The notes: generated by a model from the letters alone, not told the origin. Shown: positions 25,362 through 38,283, numbered from the stretch's first letter. The stretch is 64,000 nucleotides of DNA from Ctenosaura bakeri (GCA_948474755.1 CAOLHI010001429.1:699815-763814); one strand, 5' to 3'. A program made the numbers and translations.

Positions 25362-25827
25362 GCCCTTTCCACATGCAGGCGGAGAAACGGGGGACGCCAC
25401 ACTGAAACGGAGCTTACCTTAGTCCATCGCCGCGTGGAGCAGCGTGTTTCGCTGCTCTACACTCGTTGGCGTCCGGCAGTGCCCAAAATGGCGGCTTACG
25501 ACTGGCGGAGGCTCTCCACCAACTGGAGAAGCTCGCCAGCCAGAAATCCCACCCCCTGCCCGATCTGCAGGCACGCCTTTGTGCACGCCTGCAAATCCAC
25601 ACCGGGCGCTGTGACGGGGCTGCACAGGGCTGCACGCCCCGTGCCTTTTAAAAACCACATAAAACGTGGTTTTTAAAAAGCACACAGTGCCACCACTTCC
25701 AGGCGCCCGAGCGCGGATTGGGGTGTGGAATTACTCTAAAGTAATCCACCCCAATCCACTTTACGGTGTAGACGACCTCCATCAGAGGTCGTGCTACACC
25801 GTTTTAACACCCCCGTGTGGGAAGAGC
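25362..25827. mobile_element. Family B DNA transposon, copy 2
   Basis: Ends GCCCTTTCCACATG and CGTGTGGGAAGAGC, flanked by TAAGG and CAAGG (4 of 5). 466 bp and GC-rich. Internally it matches the element at 49083-49547 in inverse orientation (GAGAAGCTCGCCAGCC, AAAATGGCGGC, GATCTGCAGGCA, ACCTCCATCAGAGGTC). These two form a distinct subfamily. A CTTACCTT motif (splice-donor-like on the minus strand) is at 25413-25420. Confidence 0.87.
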
Positions 25828-28800
25828 CAAGGCTGCAGATGGTTCCAGCTAATGAGAACTTGCCTTTGGCTTGGGATAACTAAATAGTTGGGACTAGATA
25901 ACAAGTGTCAGGAGGAACGCAAAGATAACCATTTGATTAATGACCTGGGCTGTTGTAAGGAGTTTAGCTCATCACTAGTGTGTAGACAATCACAAAGTTT
26001 CTATGAAAGCTGGCCGAGTCCTCCCAGACCAAGGGGTATAAGAACCACCTTGAATGTGCACCCAGTGGGAGCTCAAGCATGGGCTTACAGCTGGAGTGCT
26101 GTGCTATTGCTGGTGCCTACACAGAGGGGTCCCTTTTTCTGCCCCATCCTGGGATGCTGGGCAGTTGATTGAATGAGTCTTGCTTAGTGAGAAATCTATT
26201 CTAATATTATTGGGCATCACAGACTTAAGCGGATTTCATCTGTATGCTGTGCTAATATTGCTTGTATCCTTATGTTGATTAAATTGATTTCAGTTCAATA
26301 AATTTTTAAGGCTTTTTCAACCACAAATGGTGTCTTTTGTTCCCTCTAGATCCTATACAATGAACCCCTTGCCTTTGGCAGGCAGGTCCTTTGCCTTTGG
26401 CAAGACAGGAACTAAGTGAGCCCCTCCTTTTATTATCCTGATTCCAGTCCATCTTTCATTTGTGGAGCCCACACTAAGATTCAGGTTTTTAGATCAAGCT
26501 GTCAAGTGATGGGACACAAAAGTTGGCATTAGGTATTAGCAATATGAAAGAAAGAAGGTCCTTCTCTCTTCCTTTCATCCTCATCTCATTTTCTTTTGCA
26601 TTTTTTTTCAATTTTATTGCACAGCCATTGCTGTACCTTATATACAATTTACTGGTCAGCATGTGGACCAGGTGAACATTCTGAATGAAATTAGTAAGTA
26701 TGTGTAACAATATGGCCTCCTAATGTTAATCTAGTATTTACTTCACTGCCAAAAGTTGGGGGCTGGCGCTGGGAATCAAATTCTGAGAATCATAAAAGCA
26801 AATTAGATAGATGTTGCTTTTCTTTCCAAGATATTTCTGTCCACATGTGGCAAATAACTGTTCTGTTCTGAGATGAACCAACAAGAGGTAGCATTGTAAA
26901 TGGAGTACGTATGGGACATCTCTCTGTTCTATTAATGAAGCCATATTCATAGTTTGCAGTTATAGACAAACTCTAAAGTTGTTTCAAAATTGAATATGCC
27001 TTGCCACAAGGTATCTGTGTGCTTACAATGACAAAATACAAATGCAATGGTGCACATATGCGCAAACATGCATACATAATTCATATTGGGAAAAATAAAG
27101 GGAGCAGATTTGCCTACAGAAATGCTTCTTAGCAAATTCTTAAATATGCATATTTACAAATATTCTTTCTATGTGTGAATACTGGGAGCTTATAAGTGTT
27201 TAACACCCAGAGTCTTTTTGAAAATGGAATCCAACAGCTGACATACACTGGCAAATAGAATTTCATCCCCTCCCCCAGCTAATTGCACTAATTCACTTAC
27301 TGTTCAGTCCTGTGCATGTCCTCTTGAGTATGTTTCATTAAATCTAAGGGAAATTACTTAAAGACAGATGATTTCCAGGACTGGAGCCCTATGCACATTT
27401 GGATTGGAAACATCTCCTTCATTCATTGTTGTTGTTGCTTTAAAAACAAACACAGAATATTTCAAAATGTTGATGCCCAAATTTGAATTTTGATATGAGA
27501 TTTCGTTTTTTTTTTTAATCTAACATTAAAAAATTGAAAATCTGGCACATGTTTATTTCTGCGAAACTTAAGACAGAGAGGAATTCTGTTGTGCAGGGAG
27601 ATGCACACATTTTGATAGCAGTTGCTCCAGGTGGGGAAAATTAGTAGACCGTGACTAGAAGAAACCTTCCACTGATTTGTTGTCATTCCTGGGTCTGATT
27701 TGTATCTGCTACACTTAAGAATGCCCAAAGCTGACTCCTTCAATCATGTGCCACCACGAAACTTGTTTTCTTGGTGGCAGTGGCAGCCACTGTAGCTGTG
27801 ACAGTCATCAAGAGATGCATCATATCAGTTGGCAGCAGATGCTGATGCTCTGGCTCAACTTCCCTAGCGTGTTAAAACATACGGCACAAGAGCTGGGCTA
27901 AGTGGTTGAATAATAAATCCCCCTGGTCAGATCCAGCACACTGCATTTCACAGCTCAAAAGCAGGCTTAAAAGGTTCTTCTGCCTTGGCTGGGTCAGATG
28001 GTGCCTCAGGAAAGAGGTCTTCGCAGGTCATGAAACAATTTTAGAGTTCAGACAAATTTTCCCTGTACACATTTACAGTTTTGCTTTAACTAGGAAAGGC
28101 AGCCTGTGGGTACACTGGCATTGACACTGTTTCTGCTTCAGTCAGTTCTGTTTCCCTCCAGTGTCAAAAGGATGCTGGAAATTTGGTGATGGCTGAAACA
28201 TCAAAATTCTCTTTCTCTCTGTGCATGTGTGCATGTATACAAGTACACACACTAGTTTGAAACACATTGCCTACCCTGTGTAAATTTGAGGTGAACTAAA
28301 AATTTAAGTGACCTACAAACTGTTCAATAAAATGATTTATTGAAGCACTTCATTTTAAGTGAAATGTTGGTAGCAACACATTTTTGTGTTGTCTGTTTTA
28401 AGATGATCAGTAAGCCAACATTCCTTGCAGCTGTGACTATTTCAGTCATCTGGAGGCCGCTTACATCTTTAATATCCCTCTGCTGGAAATAATGTCATTT
28501 TTTTTCTTGTACTGCACTGGTAACCTTAATAGGCTATATTACAGACTTACAGGAGTTTAACAGATAATTTTTTTTTCTGACATGAAGATTAAAGTGATGA
28601 GGAAAGCTTCACCTGTTTAATTTCTGCAGATCAGGCTACTGTTAAAGAAAACATAGCTCCAGTAAGTTTGCTGCTACCCCCATTATCTTTTGCCTGAAAA
28701 TTTATTGCTGTTACATATTCATTACTCCAAAAGGAGGCACAGGAAACCATTCCGTTAAGATTGCCCAGCTAAAGAAGCAAGTGTCAGGTCGCACCAATCT

Positions 28801-29089
28801 TTCTTTTGTCCTCAGGCATTGTTGTACATCCTTGCATCACGAGTGGCAGACTTCTGGATGGGATATAATAGCATATCATTTATTTCTCTCTTTCTTATAT
28901 TTACATTGGATCATTTGTGCTGCATGGTATTTAGCCAGCAAAAAGTGGCCTTGAAATTTTTTTAATATGAATAAATACTGCAACCAAAGCCTGAAAACAA
29001 CAATTCAGCTGCATGAAAGTAAAACATAGTAAAACAAAGACTAGTAAAAATAAGCAGTTTCACAATGTCCCAGACTGAAGGGCTAACAT
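25828..29089. other. Intergenic DNA; possible conserved stretch
   Basis: No recognised exon or repeat over more than 3 kb. The part at about 28330-28900 is free of repeats and has the AT-rich, motif-dense look of conserved noncoding DNA, but this cannot be judged from one sequence. Confidence 0.4.
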
Positions 29090-29243
29090 TAACCCTTTCA
29101 GAGGCCAGGGTTTGATTCCCCGCTCAGCCATGAGCTAGGTGACCTTGGGCACATCACACACTTTCAACCCCAGAAAACTTCATGACAGGTTTGCCTTGGG
29201 GTCATTATGAATCAGAAACTATTTAAAGGCACACAACAACAAT
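29090..29243 (+). mobile_element. tRNA-derived SINE with BovB-like tail
   Basis: Has a B-box-like GGTTTGATTCCCCGCTCAG, the body GGTGACCTTGGGCACATCAC, and a 3' tail GGGGTCATTATGAATCAGAA followed by AAAGGCACACAACAACAA. This is the layout of Sauria-type SINEs, whose tails match BovB LINEs and which are mobilised by them. The 5' edge is approximate. Confidence 0.72.
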
Positions 29244-29317
29244 TAGCCCTTTTTGCACCTGTTTGTTACACACTTTCCTTTCAACCACAAAGCAACATGT
29301 GTGTGTGCATGTGCCTT

Positions 29318-29530
29318 CTAGTTACCTATCAACTTATGGCGACCCCATGAATTTCATATCTTTTTCTTAGACAAGGAATTCTCAGAGATAGTTTTGCCAG
29401 TTCTTCCTCTGAAATATGGCCTACAGCACCTGGTATTTAATTGGTGGTCTCCCATCCAAGTATTAATCAGGGCTGACCCTGTTTAGCTTCCAAGATTAGA
29501 GGGGATTTGGTACTTTTAGAATATTTAGGC
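29318..29530 (-). mobile_element. 5S rRNA-derived SINE
   Basis: The reverse complement of the right part reads as 5S rRNA: the stretch CTTGGAAGCTAAACAGGG, then TACTTGGATGGGAGACC and AGGTGCTGTAGGCC, with a few changes. The left part is a body and a BovB-type tail (complement of CTATCAACTTATGGCGACCC). Transcription would have started from the 5S internal promoter at the right end. Same family as 52333-52543. Confidence 0.82.
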
Positions 29531-30785
29531 AAATTGGACTTACCCAGGTTTTTTATTTTTATTTTTTTACTTATTTTTGTTGCTGGTTCTGGCTACAGCA
29601 ACAGCGAGTGCCTCAATGCTTTTGCTTTCATACCTGCTTTCCAACATGCAATCCAAATTAATAGAAGCTTTACTTAGCATGCTGAACCAGGCTGTCCTTG
29701 TTTTATTTTCAGTAACTTATGTTTGTTTGTCATGTTTTTATCCTGATTTTGATTGCATTTGAATTTTTAAGGGAAGGACTCAGTAGCAGACAACATGCTC
29801 TGCATGCACAAGGACCCAGTTTCAACCTCTGGCAAGATTAGCATCCGGCAGTCCAGATGCTGCTTGCACACTTTGGCACAGGGAGACATGATAGCTGTGT
29901 GTCATCGTTCTTTGTTCTGCCTCTCCTGTTTGTAAGAATGGAGGAATCAGTCTTTATTTTTGGTCCATGGCACTTTCATGACTTTTTTTTGCCCCAAATC
30001 TATTTCATCTTTTTCTCATATTAGTCTGTAGGATTTATTTTTAATCCATATGAAAATATACTTTTAAATATGTATTTGTGAATTTATTTCCTCTCAAAAT
30101 GTCCATTTTAGAAGGCATTTTATTTTTAAAAAGATTGAGTTAAAACCTGTGTCAGAGCATTTGATGAAATATAAAGCCTAATGGGCAGCCATGTATGTTC
30201 CAAACTACATATTACACTTGACCATATTCAAAAGGCCAAGAAGGTCCTGGTAGGGCATATCAGCTCAGTTTACGTGAAATTCACAAAACCCCAGCTCCTG
30301 AAGCATCCTGTCTCTCTTATACCTCTTTATCTCTGCTTCTTGGTGTGTTGCCTCTGATTTCAGATAAGCTGTAGAAACCCTAAACCAGTGAAAGACTGGG
30401 CAGAGCCCAAGAAACTGAATCTCATTCCAGATTTTTAAAAAGGTCAGTCTGGGAAGAGGCATTTAGTCTGTTCTAAATGGAGTTGTATTACACCCCCCCA
30501 CCATGAAGCAACATCTCTGTAGTTTGGAAGTTCACCTGGACTGGTTTTGAGATTTTGCTTTTAGTGGTGGTAGGGGGTTGGTATAGAGAGGTCTTTCAGC
30601 TATTTCTGGTATGTCTGCTTCAGTTGCCACAGTTGTGCATAGCTTGGGTAATTCCACATTAGACTCCTCTAGCACTCTTTCAATGGAGTTGCCTTTTTAA
30701 AAATAACACTGATTGTGGATAATTTACATAACTTAAAAATGGATGATGAACACACTGAAATAATTAAAAGATTTTCTATATCTTG
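29531..30785. other. Intergenic DNA, nothing recognised
   Basis: AT-rich, with no exon or named repeat recognised. Confidence 0.5.
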
Positions 30786-31490
30786 GGTCAGTCATAAACC
30801 AAAATGGAGAATGTTTCCAAGAAACCAGCAGATAACTAGGTCTTAGAAGATCAGTTATGAAGGAACTAGAGAAGATCCTCAAGTGGTAAAGATATCACTG
30901 TATGACAAATCATGCTCATCTATGCCATAATATTTCAAAACCAGACAGTGAAGAAAGATGACAAGAAAAAGATCAACTCATTTGAAATGTGGTGTTGGAA
31001 GACAGCTCTACAGAAATAATGGGCTACTAAAAAGACAAATCAGTGAGCCCAAGACCAAAGCAAGCCAGAACTCTTTCTTTCAGTCAAAATGACTAAACTG
31101 AGGACATTGTACTTTGGACATAATGCGAGATGACATGACTCATCAGAAAAGATGCTAATGCTCAGTAAAGTTAAAGGCAGTAGTAAAAGGCAAAGACAGT
31201 AATGCAGGTTGATTGATTCAAGGAAGCCGTAGCTGTGCGATTGCAAGACCTCAGTGGGGCTGTTAAGAACAGGGAAGTTTTCCACACTAAACTGTTGTAG
31301 GGTTGTTATTCCACTTTCAACATCCTATAGAATTCTGGGGTTTGCAGTTTAGAGAGGGGTCTGGCCCCTCCCTAAACTGCATGCCCCAGGATTCCATAGG
31401 ATGTTGAAAGTGGAGTAATAGCCCTATTACAGTCTAGTGTGGAAATGGCCCAAGTCTATCTTTTATGAGATTCTCTGTTGCCATCTTCTT
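30786..31490 (+). mobile_element. RTE-BovB LINE 3' fragment interrupted by a MITE
   Basis: Across frames the plus strand gives LGSVINQNGECFQE, MKELEKILKW and a late segment SPRPKQARTLSFSQND, matching the C-terminal part of BovB ORF2. Many stops. The family A element at 31275-31449 sits in its 3' end, and weak BovB-like tail sequence continues to about 31490. Confidence 0.7.
31275..31449. mobile_element. Family A fold-back MITE, copy 4
   Basis: Right end AGTCTAGTGTGGAAATGGC. The left end is diverged (AAGTTTTCCACACTAAACTG). The central palindrome CACTTTCAACATCCTATAG / CCATAGGATGTTGAAAGTG is intact. Flanks CAGGG and CCAAG match at only two of five positions. Confidence 0.85.
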
Positions 31491-34162
31491 TCGCTAGGAT
31501 TTGTGGTACTTTATGGTATTACTATGCTTTTAGACATGATATAAGCCAGATGCAAGCTAGAAATGGTTTTAAAAATAAATCTTAGTGTAATGTCTAGTTG
31601 TCCCCTAGGGCTGCTTCATATGTTAGCTGTTGTTACTATGCTTGTTATGAGCACTCTTCTGAAAGACAGAGATATTAAATGTATACAAATAGCAGCAATT
31701 CTTGGGCCTAGTTTTCCCAGAAGCAGTGAGAAGTAGGCTGTTCCATTCAAGCTGTAAGTGGGGGTTCACACCCTGCTATTTAATAAGGTCATAAAAGTGC
31801 ATTCCCACAGACAGTAACGTGATCATGTCAGAGAGGTTGCTCGAACTTCCTTTACATAATTCAGGATGCAAATGGCAATCTGGACTGGTTCACATCCGCA
31901 CTGCAACTGTATGCATTTATTTCATCCATTCCTATTAAAGACAAAAAGACTAGATAACAGACCGAGAGAATCTGCAAGTAAGGAAAAAGTTCTTTTCTAC
32001 CCCTTGGACTTGGACAAATGAAACTCCACATTATTTGCCAGCCAATATATGGAATCCTTGCAGTGCCCTGGAATTTCATTAAGCGAGGATCTGTCTGCCC
32101 TTGCACATGACTGATGTATATTTAATTATCCTGCTTGATGGATGGTGGCTGCGGTACATGTGACAGATCTTTTCCATCCCTTTAATTGGGCAAAGGGGTT
32201 CTTATGGCGGGGGAGGAGAAGAATTTTTGTACCCTTCAATCAAACAAGGAAGAGGGTGTCTAAAAATCCACTTTGCAAACACCTCCAAAGTTCCATGGCT
32301 GCCTGATCTGATTGCTGTGGGTGGATATAATTATTTTATTTTCCTGCCTTGGTCAATAAATGCAAGTCAGCTCTCGTGCCCTTCAAGTGGATAGGCAATT
32401 TAATTGCATGTGATGATTAAAGGCATATTTGCTGAGGTTTAACTGCTCCTCCATTTAGAGAGTCATTAAGCCTTCACTAGGAGCCTTACACTTCACCTAC
32501 TATAATCTCCGAACTATGCTCAGGTTTACCAGTATCTGCCAAGTTATGCCATCATAATGGCTGCAATAATTGCATGTATGTCTCCTTGGGTTCTTGCACC
32601 CAGCTTAAGTATACAGAGTTGACTCACAGTAAATTAAGCGAGTCATACTTTTTCCAGCATTGTGTTAACACAATGGGAAATGTATGTATATTGGCTGCTG
32701 TTAAAGGCACAAGAACAGGGAGCCAGTTTTAAAAACGAAGAGAGGGAGGGAGTCCGGTTACAATAACAATGTTGGTTTGATGGCACCTCCCTTCTTCTCT
32801 TGCAATTGTTATCTGCCCCCATAGCTGCTTGTACAGAGAAGACATACGCAGAATAGACCGTCCTTATTCACTTAGATAGAACTATTTGTGTTTTGAAAAT
32901 TTACATATTCAAAAATGTATACAGTGTAAAATTTTGGATTCCGCTTCATTAAAAAACAACCTACTCTCAAAACTACATGACACAGAAATGGAAGAGAAGG
33001 AGAACCTACCAAGTAGTTTAGATAATTTCTTACTTAACCCTCCTCCACAGACTACTTCACAGATACTGTGCATTTTACATCATTTTCTCCATATGCAAGA
33101 CTGTGTGGTCTAATAAGAGTGATAAGCATTCCAGCTTTTTCATTTCTGAAAATGTGGAAGCCATTCTGCAAGTTCAGACCTTTGCATACAGTGATTCTGT
33201 AGGTGTGTGGGGGGGAAGCACTATTCAGGATGAGCAATCCTCCTTCCAAAGAAGTTTAGCTTTTAGTTTTTTAAAATAATAAAGCTCTAGTCCTCACAGT
33301 TGGAAATACAACTGAAAATACATGGGGAATTCCTCTAAAATCTCAGAACTGAAAAGGGTATACATCTTAAAAAGATTTCCAGTTATTCGAATCAGAGCTT
33401 TTGCTCTTACCCAGTTCCTTGCCCCTCCCCATGACACACAAAAATGGGATAAATAATGCAAAAGAATACAAAATGCCAATTAAATTAGTTATGAAAATAT
33501 GCTCAATTTGCATAATTTATTCAATTTGCAGAATTATGGGAGAAAATTTTGCTTGCCTGGTTGTGACACTTTAGAGTACATGGGAATTTCCTGAATTTTA
33601 ATTTATGCAACATAGTACACCAGTTATTGACTTTCATAAAGCTTGCTACTTCTACAAGTTGGAGGGTGCAGTTAAATGAGATATATTTAAATTACTAGTT
33701 GATCTTATTTGATCATAGACTTGGTATTAATTAGTAAAAACTGTTTGATCTTCCTTGGGCAGAATATTAAGAACAGATCTCTTTGGTGGGATGAAATGGT
33801 AAGGAAGAAAAACATCCATGATAAGCCACATTTTATTCTTATGTTATTATTTGTAGTGCAAAATACTTTACAGTTTTCCACTTGAGACAAGCAAAGAAAG
33901 AGTTATTCCCATTTTTATTGGGTTATTCCCAATAAAAGAGTTATTCCCATTCCCATAAAACCTTTTGTTTTTTCCTCACAGTGGCCAATCCAGTGCCTAT
34001 GGAAAGTTCATAAGGACAGAGTAAACAGCCCTCTCCCACTGACCCCTTGCAAGTTGTACTTAGTGACATGCTTCCCTTTGAGCATGCATGTTCCTTTCAG
34101 CACACCCTCCCCCAACTCCATTTGTCTCCTGCTAGGGTGCTAGAAGCCCATGATGGTGTACT
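31491..34162. other. Intergenic DNA; possible conserved stretch at 32100-32770
   Basis: No exon or named repeat. The 32100-32770 part has many TAAT/ATTA homeodomain-type sites, including GGCAATTTAATTGCATGTGA, and no sign of transposon origin. It is a candidate conserved regulatory element only by appearance. Confidence 0.4.
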
Positions 34163-34281
34163 TGTGGCCTTCCAGATATTGCTGAGCTGAAATTCTCATC
34201 AGCCACAGATAGCAAACCCAGTACTGAGGTGTGATTGGACTGGTGGGAGGGAGTTGTAGTATAACAACATTTGGAGGCCCA
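34163..34281. mobile_element. Family D fold-back repeat
   Basis: The left arm GTGGCCTTCCAGATATTGCT and the right arm ACAACATTTGGAGGCCCAT are inverted copies. The inner arms GAAATTCTCATCAGCC and GGGAGTTGTAGT pair as well. About 120 bp, non-coding, MITE-like. Related pieces lie at 6415, 50240 and 56574. Confidence 0.68.
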
Positions 34282-35218
34282 TATCATTATAAAGTTCAGG
34301 TTTTCTCTGAAGTTAAGAATCCTTATATGTGTTTATTGGCATGGGACAAGAAGCATTTTCCTCCTATCTGAATTATATTCCCATCCTCACATCTTCAGAT
34401 GCAAAGGAGGCAGAATGTCTGTAGTATGCATGTTAGAGACTCCCGGTGGGACAGCAGATGATGGGAGTGACAATTTTGCTGCATCTGATGAACACATTAG
34501 ACAGTGAACACATGCCACCCACTGGCCTTCTAACAATTTTCTCTAGGCTCTACCACTGATATTTAGAACTTGATGGGAGTGGGGGGGTTTTTCCTCACTT
34601 GTACCCAAACCCTAACAGTTGGTGCTATGGAATCAAGACTAGTGCAGTAGGAAGCTACCAGTCTAGCCCCAGAGCTCAGAACAAGGCTCAAACTGCTATG
34701 CTATTTAGGCTAGAAAATTCATCTCCATAGCCATACCATTTAGATTTCAGAAGGAAGTCTTTGTGTCATAATGGCCAATCCTAATATGACTTGAACTTCA
34801 TAGTAGACTTTGCACATTAGCTCCCTGGATCCAGTTCTCATTACTCAGACTTGCCCCCTCCATCTGCTTCTAGACTCTTGTCCCTCCTCAGTCACACCTT
34901 CTTGTGTTCTTGCTTAGCGCCCTTTGAGCCCTCAGATTGTCTAGAACAGGAAGATGGCATTTCCTTCTGGGACCCAAACTGAAATAATAATAATTTCAGT
35001 CAGACAAAAGCTCTTGTTGCTGAGGTCTCCTGAAGGATTTTTTTCCTTCTGTGTAATAACTGGAGGTATTCCATTCAGAACATATATCTTGCAGTTTTGA
35101 AACAAATTGAACCTACTTGGCAGTTCTAGAGAATTATAAATTGTGTTTTTCTCTTTGTGTGCCATTTGGCACAGGGAGAATTTAGGATTCTCAGGTGTGT
35201 TTGGTGGGAACAACAGAG
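34282..35218. other. Intergenic DNA, nothing recognised
   Basis: No gene or repeat family recognised. Confidence 0.5.
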
Positions 35219-35309
35219 TTCATTTCCGCACTAGACTATTATAGTGTTATTATTCCACTTTGAACATCCTATGGAATCCTGCACTATAACAGTCTAGTAC
35301 AGAAATGGC
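35219..35309. mobile_element. Family A fold-back MITE, copy 5 (internally deleted)
   Basis: A 91-bp derivative. The left arm runs CATTTCCGCACTAGAC...TGAACATCCTATGGAATCCT and then jumps to the final GCACTATAACAGTCTAGTAC...AAATGGC. The central part and most of the right arm are missing. Perfect CAGAG duplications at 35214-35218 and 35310-35314. Confidence 0.87.
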
Positions 35310-35314
35310 CAGAG

Positions 35315-35675
35315 AGGGACTTCTTGGTGGTTGTTTACAGACTTTGGGACTCCCTCCCTAGAGAGGCCAAGATAGTCCTGTCCTTGCTGTCCTTCTGATG
35401 GTAGATTAAGACATTTTTGTGCTGTCAGGCTTTTACAAGTTGACTGGATGCTGTGCAAGTCCGTTTTAAGGCTTAGTTTTTAAATGTATTTTAATAGATT
35501 TAATATTTTTAATATGTAACATTTTAACTTTATCAATGATTTGTTTCTTAAATTTTATTTTTATACTTTCACTGTTGTTTTAATTTGTACTGTTTTAATG
35601 TTGTTAGCTACCCTGAGTACCACTGTTGGCTGTTATTTTTATAATGTAATATTAACTTTAACATAAAAAAGAAAA
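35315..35675 (+). mobile_element. L2-like LINE 3' end
   Basis: LWDSLPREA-like coding (TTTGGGACTCCCTCCCTAGA) followed by a long T/A-rich 3' UTR (TTTTAATTTGTACTG, TTAGCTACCCTGAGTACC), the usual form of squamate L2-like tails. Badly decayed. Confidence 0.5.
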
Positions 35676-36000
35676 GAGGAGATGCTATTAGATTCCTCTT
35701 GCCCCTTCCTAGTTATGCTGAAACAGACTAACATAGCTTCTTTTTGCAAAATACTGACTTCTAAGTTACTAATATATTTCTGTCATCACCAACCAGGCAG
35801 ACAGTCATGATCAAAATAAATATCAAGTGAAATACACTGTAAGAGAAACAAACTCAAGTCATACACACTCCTTTTCCTATGGAGAAAAAAACCAAATCCC
35901 CTATCAATAAGCACCTTAGAACCTAATATAAGAGCAAATATTTACAGTTGCTTGTAAGGCAAAACATGATTCTTCTATTCTTTTCTGTCTTGTCCTGTCC

Positions 36001-36020
36001 TAGTCTAGTCTAGTCTAGCC
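36001..36020. repeat. (TAGTC)4 short tandem repeat
   Basis: Four TAGTC units within TCCTAGTCTAGTCTAGTCTA. Confidence 0.85.
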
Positions 36021-36024
36021 TAGT

Positions 36025-36170
36025 CCCATATTTATATACGCTATCTTGACCACAAAGCTGAGATTCAAGGTGGCTTACAAGATTTAAAGCACTACAATTG
36101 CATGTAACTAAAAACATACACAAAATTATAATTAAAACAGTATTAAACTGTCTACAGAACTGTGGTATAC
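36025..36170 (-). mobile_element. L2-like tail fragment
   Basis: TTTATATACGCTATCTTGAC and TTCAAGGTGGCTTACAAG, then A-rich sequence with AATTATAATTAAAACAG; the reverse complement of an L2-like 3' end. Weak. Confidence 0.4.
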
Positions 36171-37803
36171 TATAAAAAAGATTATAGCAATGGTATTTTT
36201 ATTTTTTACTTCTAGTTTTATTTTGGTTTTACAATGTGTCATCTTTAGTTGTTGCTTGTGTGTATGTGTGTGTTTTGTACCCCATCCTGAAAATGCTAGT
36301 CACCCAAATGAACTTGATATCATTCATTCATTCCCTTATTTATTCATAAATAAATAAATATACTCCACGCTTCCAGTATTGTGCAGACAATAAAAAGGCC
36401 TGGGTGTAATTAGGGTAAGGGCAAAGTATCCTCCGTAGGCTGCCAATTGGCCACTTCTGATCTAAAAGATCAGTTCAGGAACAGAGCCTTTAAAAGAAAG
36501 TATGGATTCCCTTACTTCAGAGGTTTCCAGGAACAGTCCAAGTAGCTGTCTCTCAGGCTTGCTTTAATTATGATACATTCTCTGCCTAAAGGAAGCAGAT
36601 TGGCTGTGATGATCTCTCAGGTTCCCTTATGATTCCACTGGATGAACTGGGACTGATAAGGCGAGTGCATTCTACTGACAGCACAGAAAGCACTTTTCCC
36701 TCTAACTGTTCTTAGAGAATTTTAATTGGACTCAGTGCTGTGCTCAATTTCATGGCAGGCAGGTGAGTTCTCCTGGGGTGTACTTGGAACAAGCAGCAAG
36801 TGTGTATTACAAAGGTACAACAACCAAGAGTGCGTAGCTATCTGGCAGAGTAACGGGCGTGGGTTATTCTTGGCATGAACTCTGACGCACATGCATATGT
36901 GCGCATGCACACACACACATTATAGCAGGTGTGCACTGCAGGGGGAATAACTGGGATTTGCAGCAAGATGGAGTGTGCACTCTCTCGTGAGATGCTTAGG
37001 ACCTTTGGCATCAGTCAAGGAAGCAGCTTAATTGCTAATCTCAGTGCCTCTCCAGGATTTCAAGCTACAATTTAGAAGGGCAAAGTTTTAAGTTGCAGGA
37101 GGAAAGCTTAGTAAAAACAGAACCTTTGGTTAAACTCTGGCTCCTGCAACATGTTGAGATGGTTAAGCACAGGGGTGAGTGAAAATCTTGTACCACTTCA
37201 TTTATTTTTTATAAGAATTCATCGACATTTGTGATTTCTTTCATGTTTAAGATGGAAATAATTTTCAACTGGAAAAATATATATAATGTGGGGGGAAAAA
37301 CCTGATTGATCTATTTCTCTAGGCTGAGGGTTTTGGGAGCTAAACACCTTAAAATCTAGGTCTCAGTCTGTGTATTCAAATATTTTATTGTGATACTCAG
37401 ATATTTTGTTGTTGCTGCCTCTTTTTTCTGAGGGGTTCATTATCCTGAAGCAGGTACAGCATGATCTTCTTCGTGCTGGGAATACTCATGGAGTGTGGCT
37501 GGTGCAAATGACGGAAACGTTCACTTCAGTGCATTTTTTTAACCCAACTGTACAAACAATGTATTAAGAACGGGGGAAATGAAATTTTTGAAAAATTAAA
37601 TAGTTGGAAGAAATCCCACTGACAAGGTTTTACCATCCCTAAAGTGTGCCAAAAGTAAGGAAAGTGGAAACAGCCTTGCCAGGTTACAGCAAGAAAACAT
37701 CTAGTCCATATAGTGCAGTGTTCTGTTCCTGACAGTGCAATCTAGTTCCCCCTCTGCATTTCTCCCCTCTCGCCAAAATACTGCAAGCAAGGCAGAAAAG
37801 CAG
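36171..37803. other. Intergenic DNA, nothing recognised
   Basis: AT-rich with a short (AAAT)n run near 36345-36360. No exon or named repeat. Confidence 0.5.
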
Positions 37804-38283
37804 TTGTTGTGTGTCTTCAAGTTGCTTCTCACTTCTGGTGACCCTAAGGTGATAGGTTTGCCTTAGGGTCGCCATAACTCAGAACATTTCCGCACGACAT
37901 TCTTATAGCGCGATGATTCCACTTTCAACCTCCTATGGAATCTTGGGGTTTGCAGTTCCAGGAGGGGCCAGCTGGCCCCTCCCAAAACTGCAAAACCCTA
38001 GGATTCCACAGGAGGTTGAAAGTGAAATCATCGCACTATAAGAGTGTTGTGCGGGAATGGCCTCAGAACTGACTTGAAGGCATACAACAAGAACAAGAAC
38101 AAGGTGATCCTATTATGGCTTTTTCTTGGCAAGATACATTTACTGATGCCTTCCTTTGAAGCTGAGAGAGTGCAACTTGCCCAAGATCACCCACTGCATT
38201 CCCTTGAGCAAGTGGGGATTTGAATCCCAGTCTCCCAGATCCTAAGTCCAACACTCAAATCACCAAACCATGTTGGCTCTCAT
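37804..38283 (-). mobile_element. tRNA-derived SINE split by a family A MITE
   Basis: On the minus strand it starts near 38283 with the tRNA-like head (GATTTGAGTGTTGGACTTAG, then GGGATTCAAATCCCC), continues with GGTGATCTTGGGCAAGTTGC, and ends in a BovB-type tail (GCCTTCAAGTCAGTTCTGAG, then TTATGGCGACCCTAAGGC). The tail is interrupted at 37883-38061 by the MITE. The SINE reads continuously across the insertion. Confidence 0.8.
37883..38061. mobile_element. Family A fold-back MITE, copy 6, nested in a SINE
   Basis: A near-perfect hairpin of 179 bp: CATTTCCGCACGACATTC... pairs with ...GAGTGTTGTGCGGGAATG, and GGGGCCAGCTGGCCCC sits at the centre. The outermost two left bases are changed. Flanked by CTCAG on both sides (37878-37882 and 38062-38066). 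Removing the MITE and one CTCAG restores the SINE tail. Confidence 0.92.
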
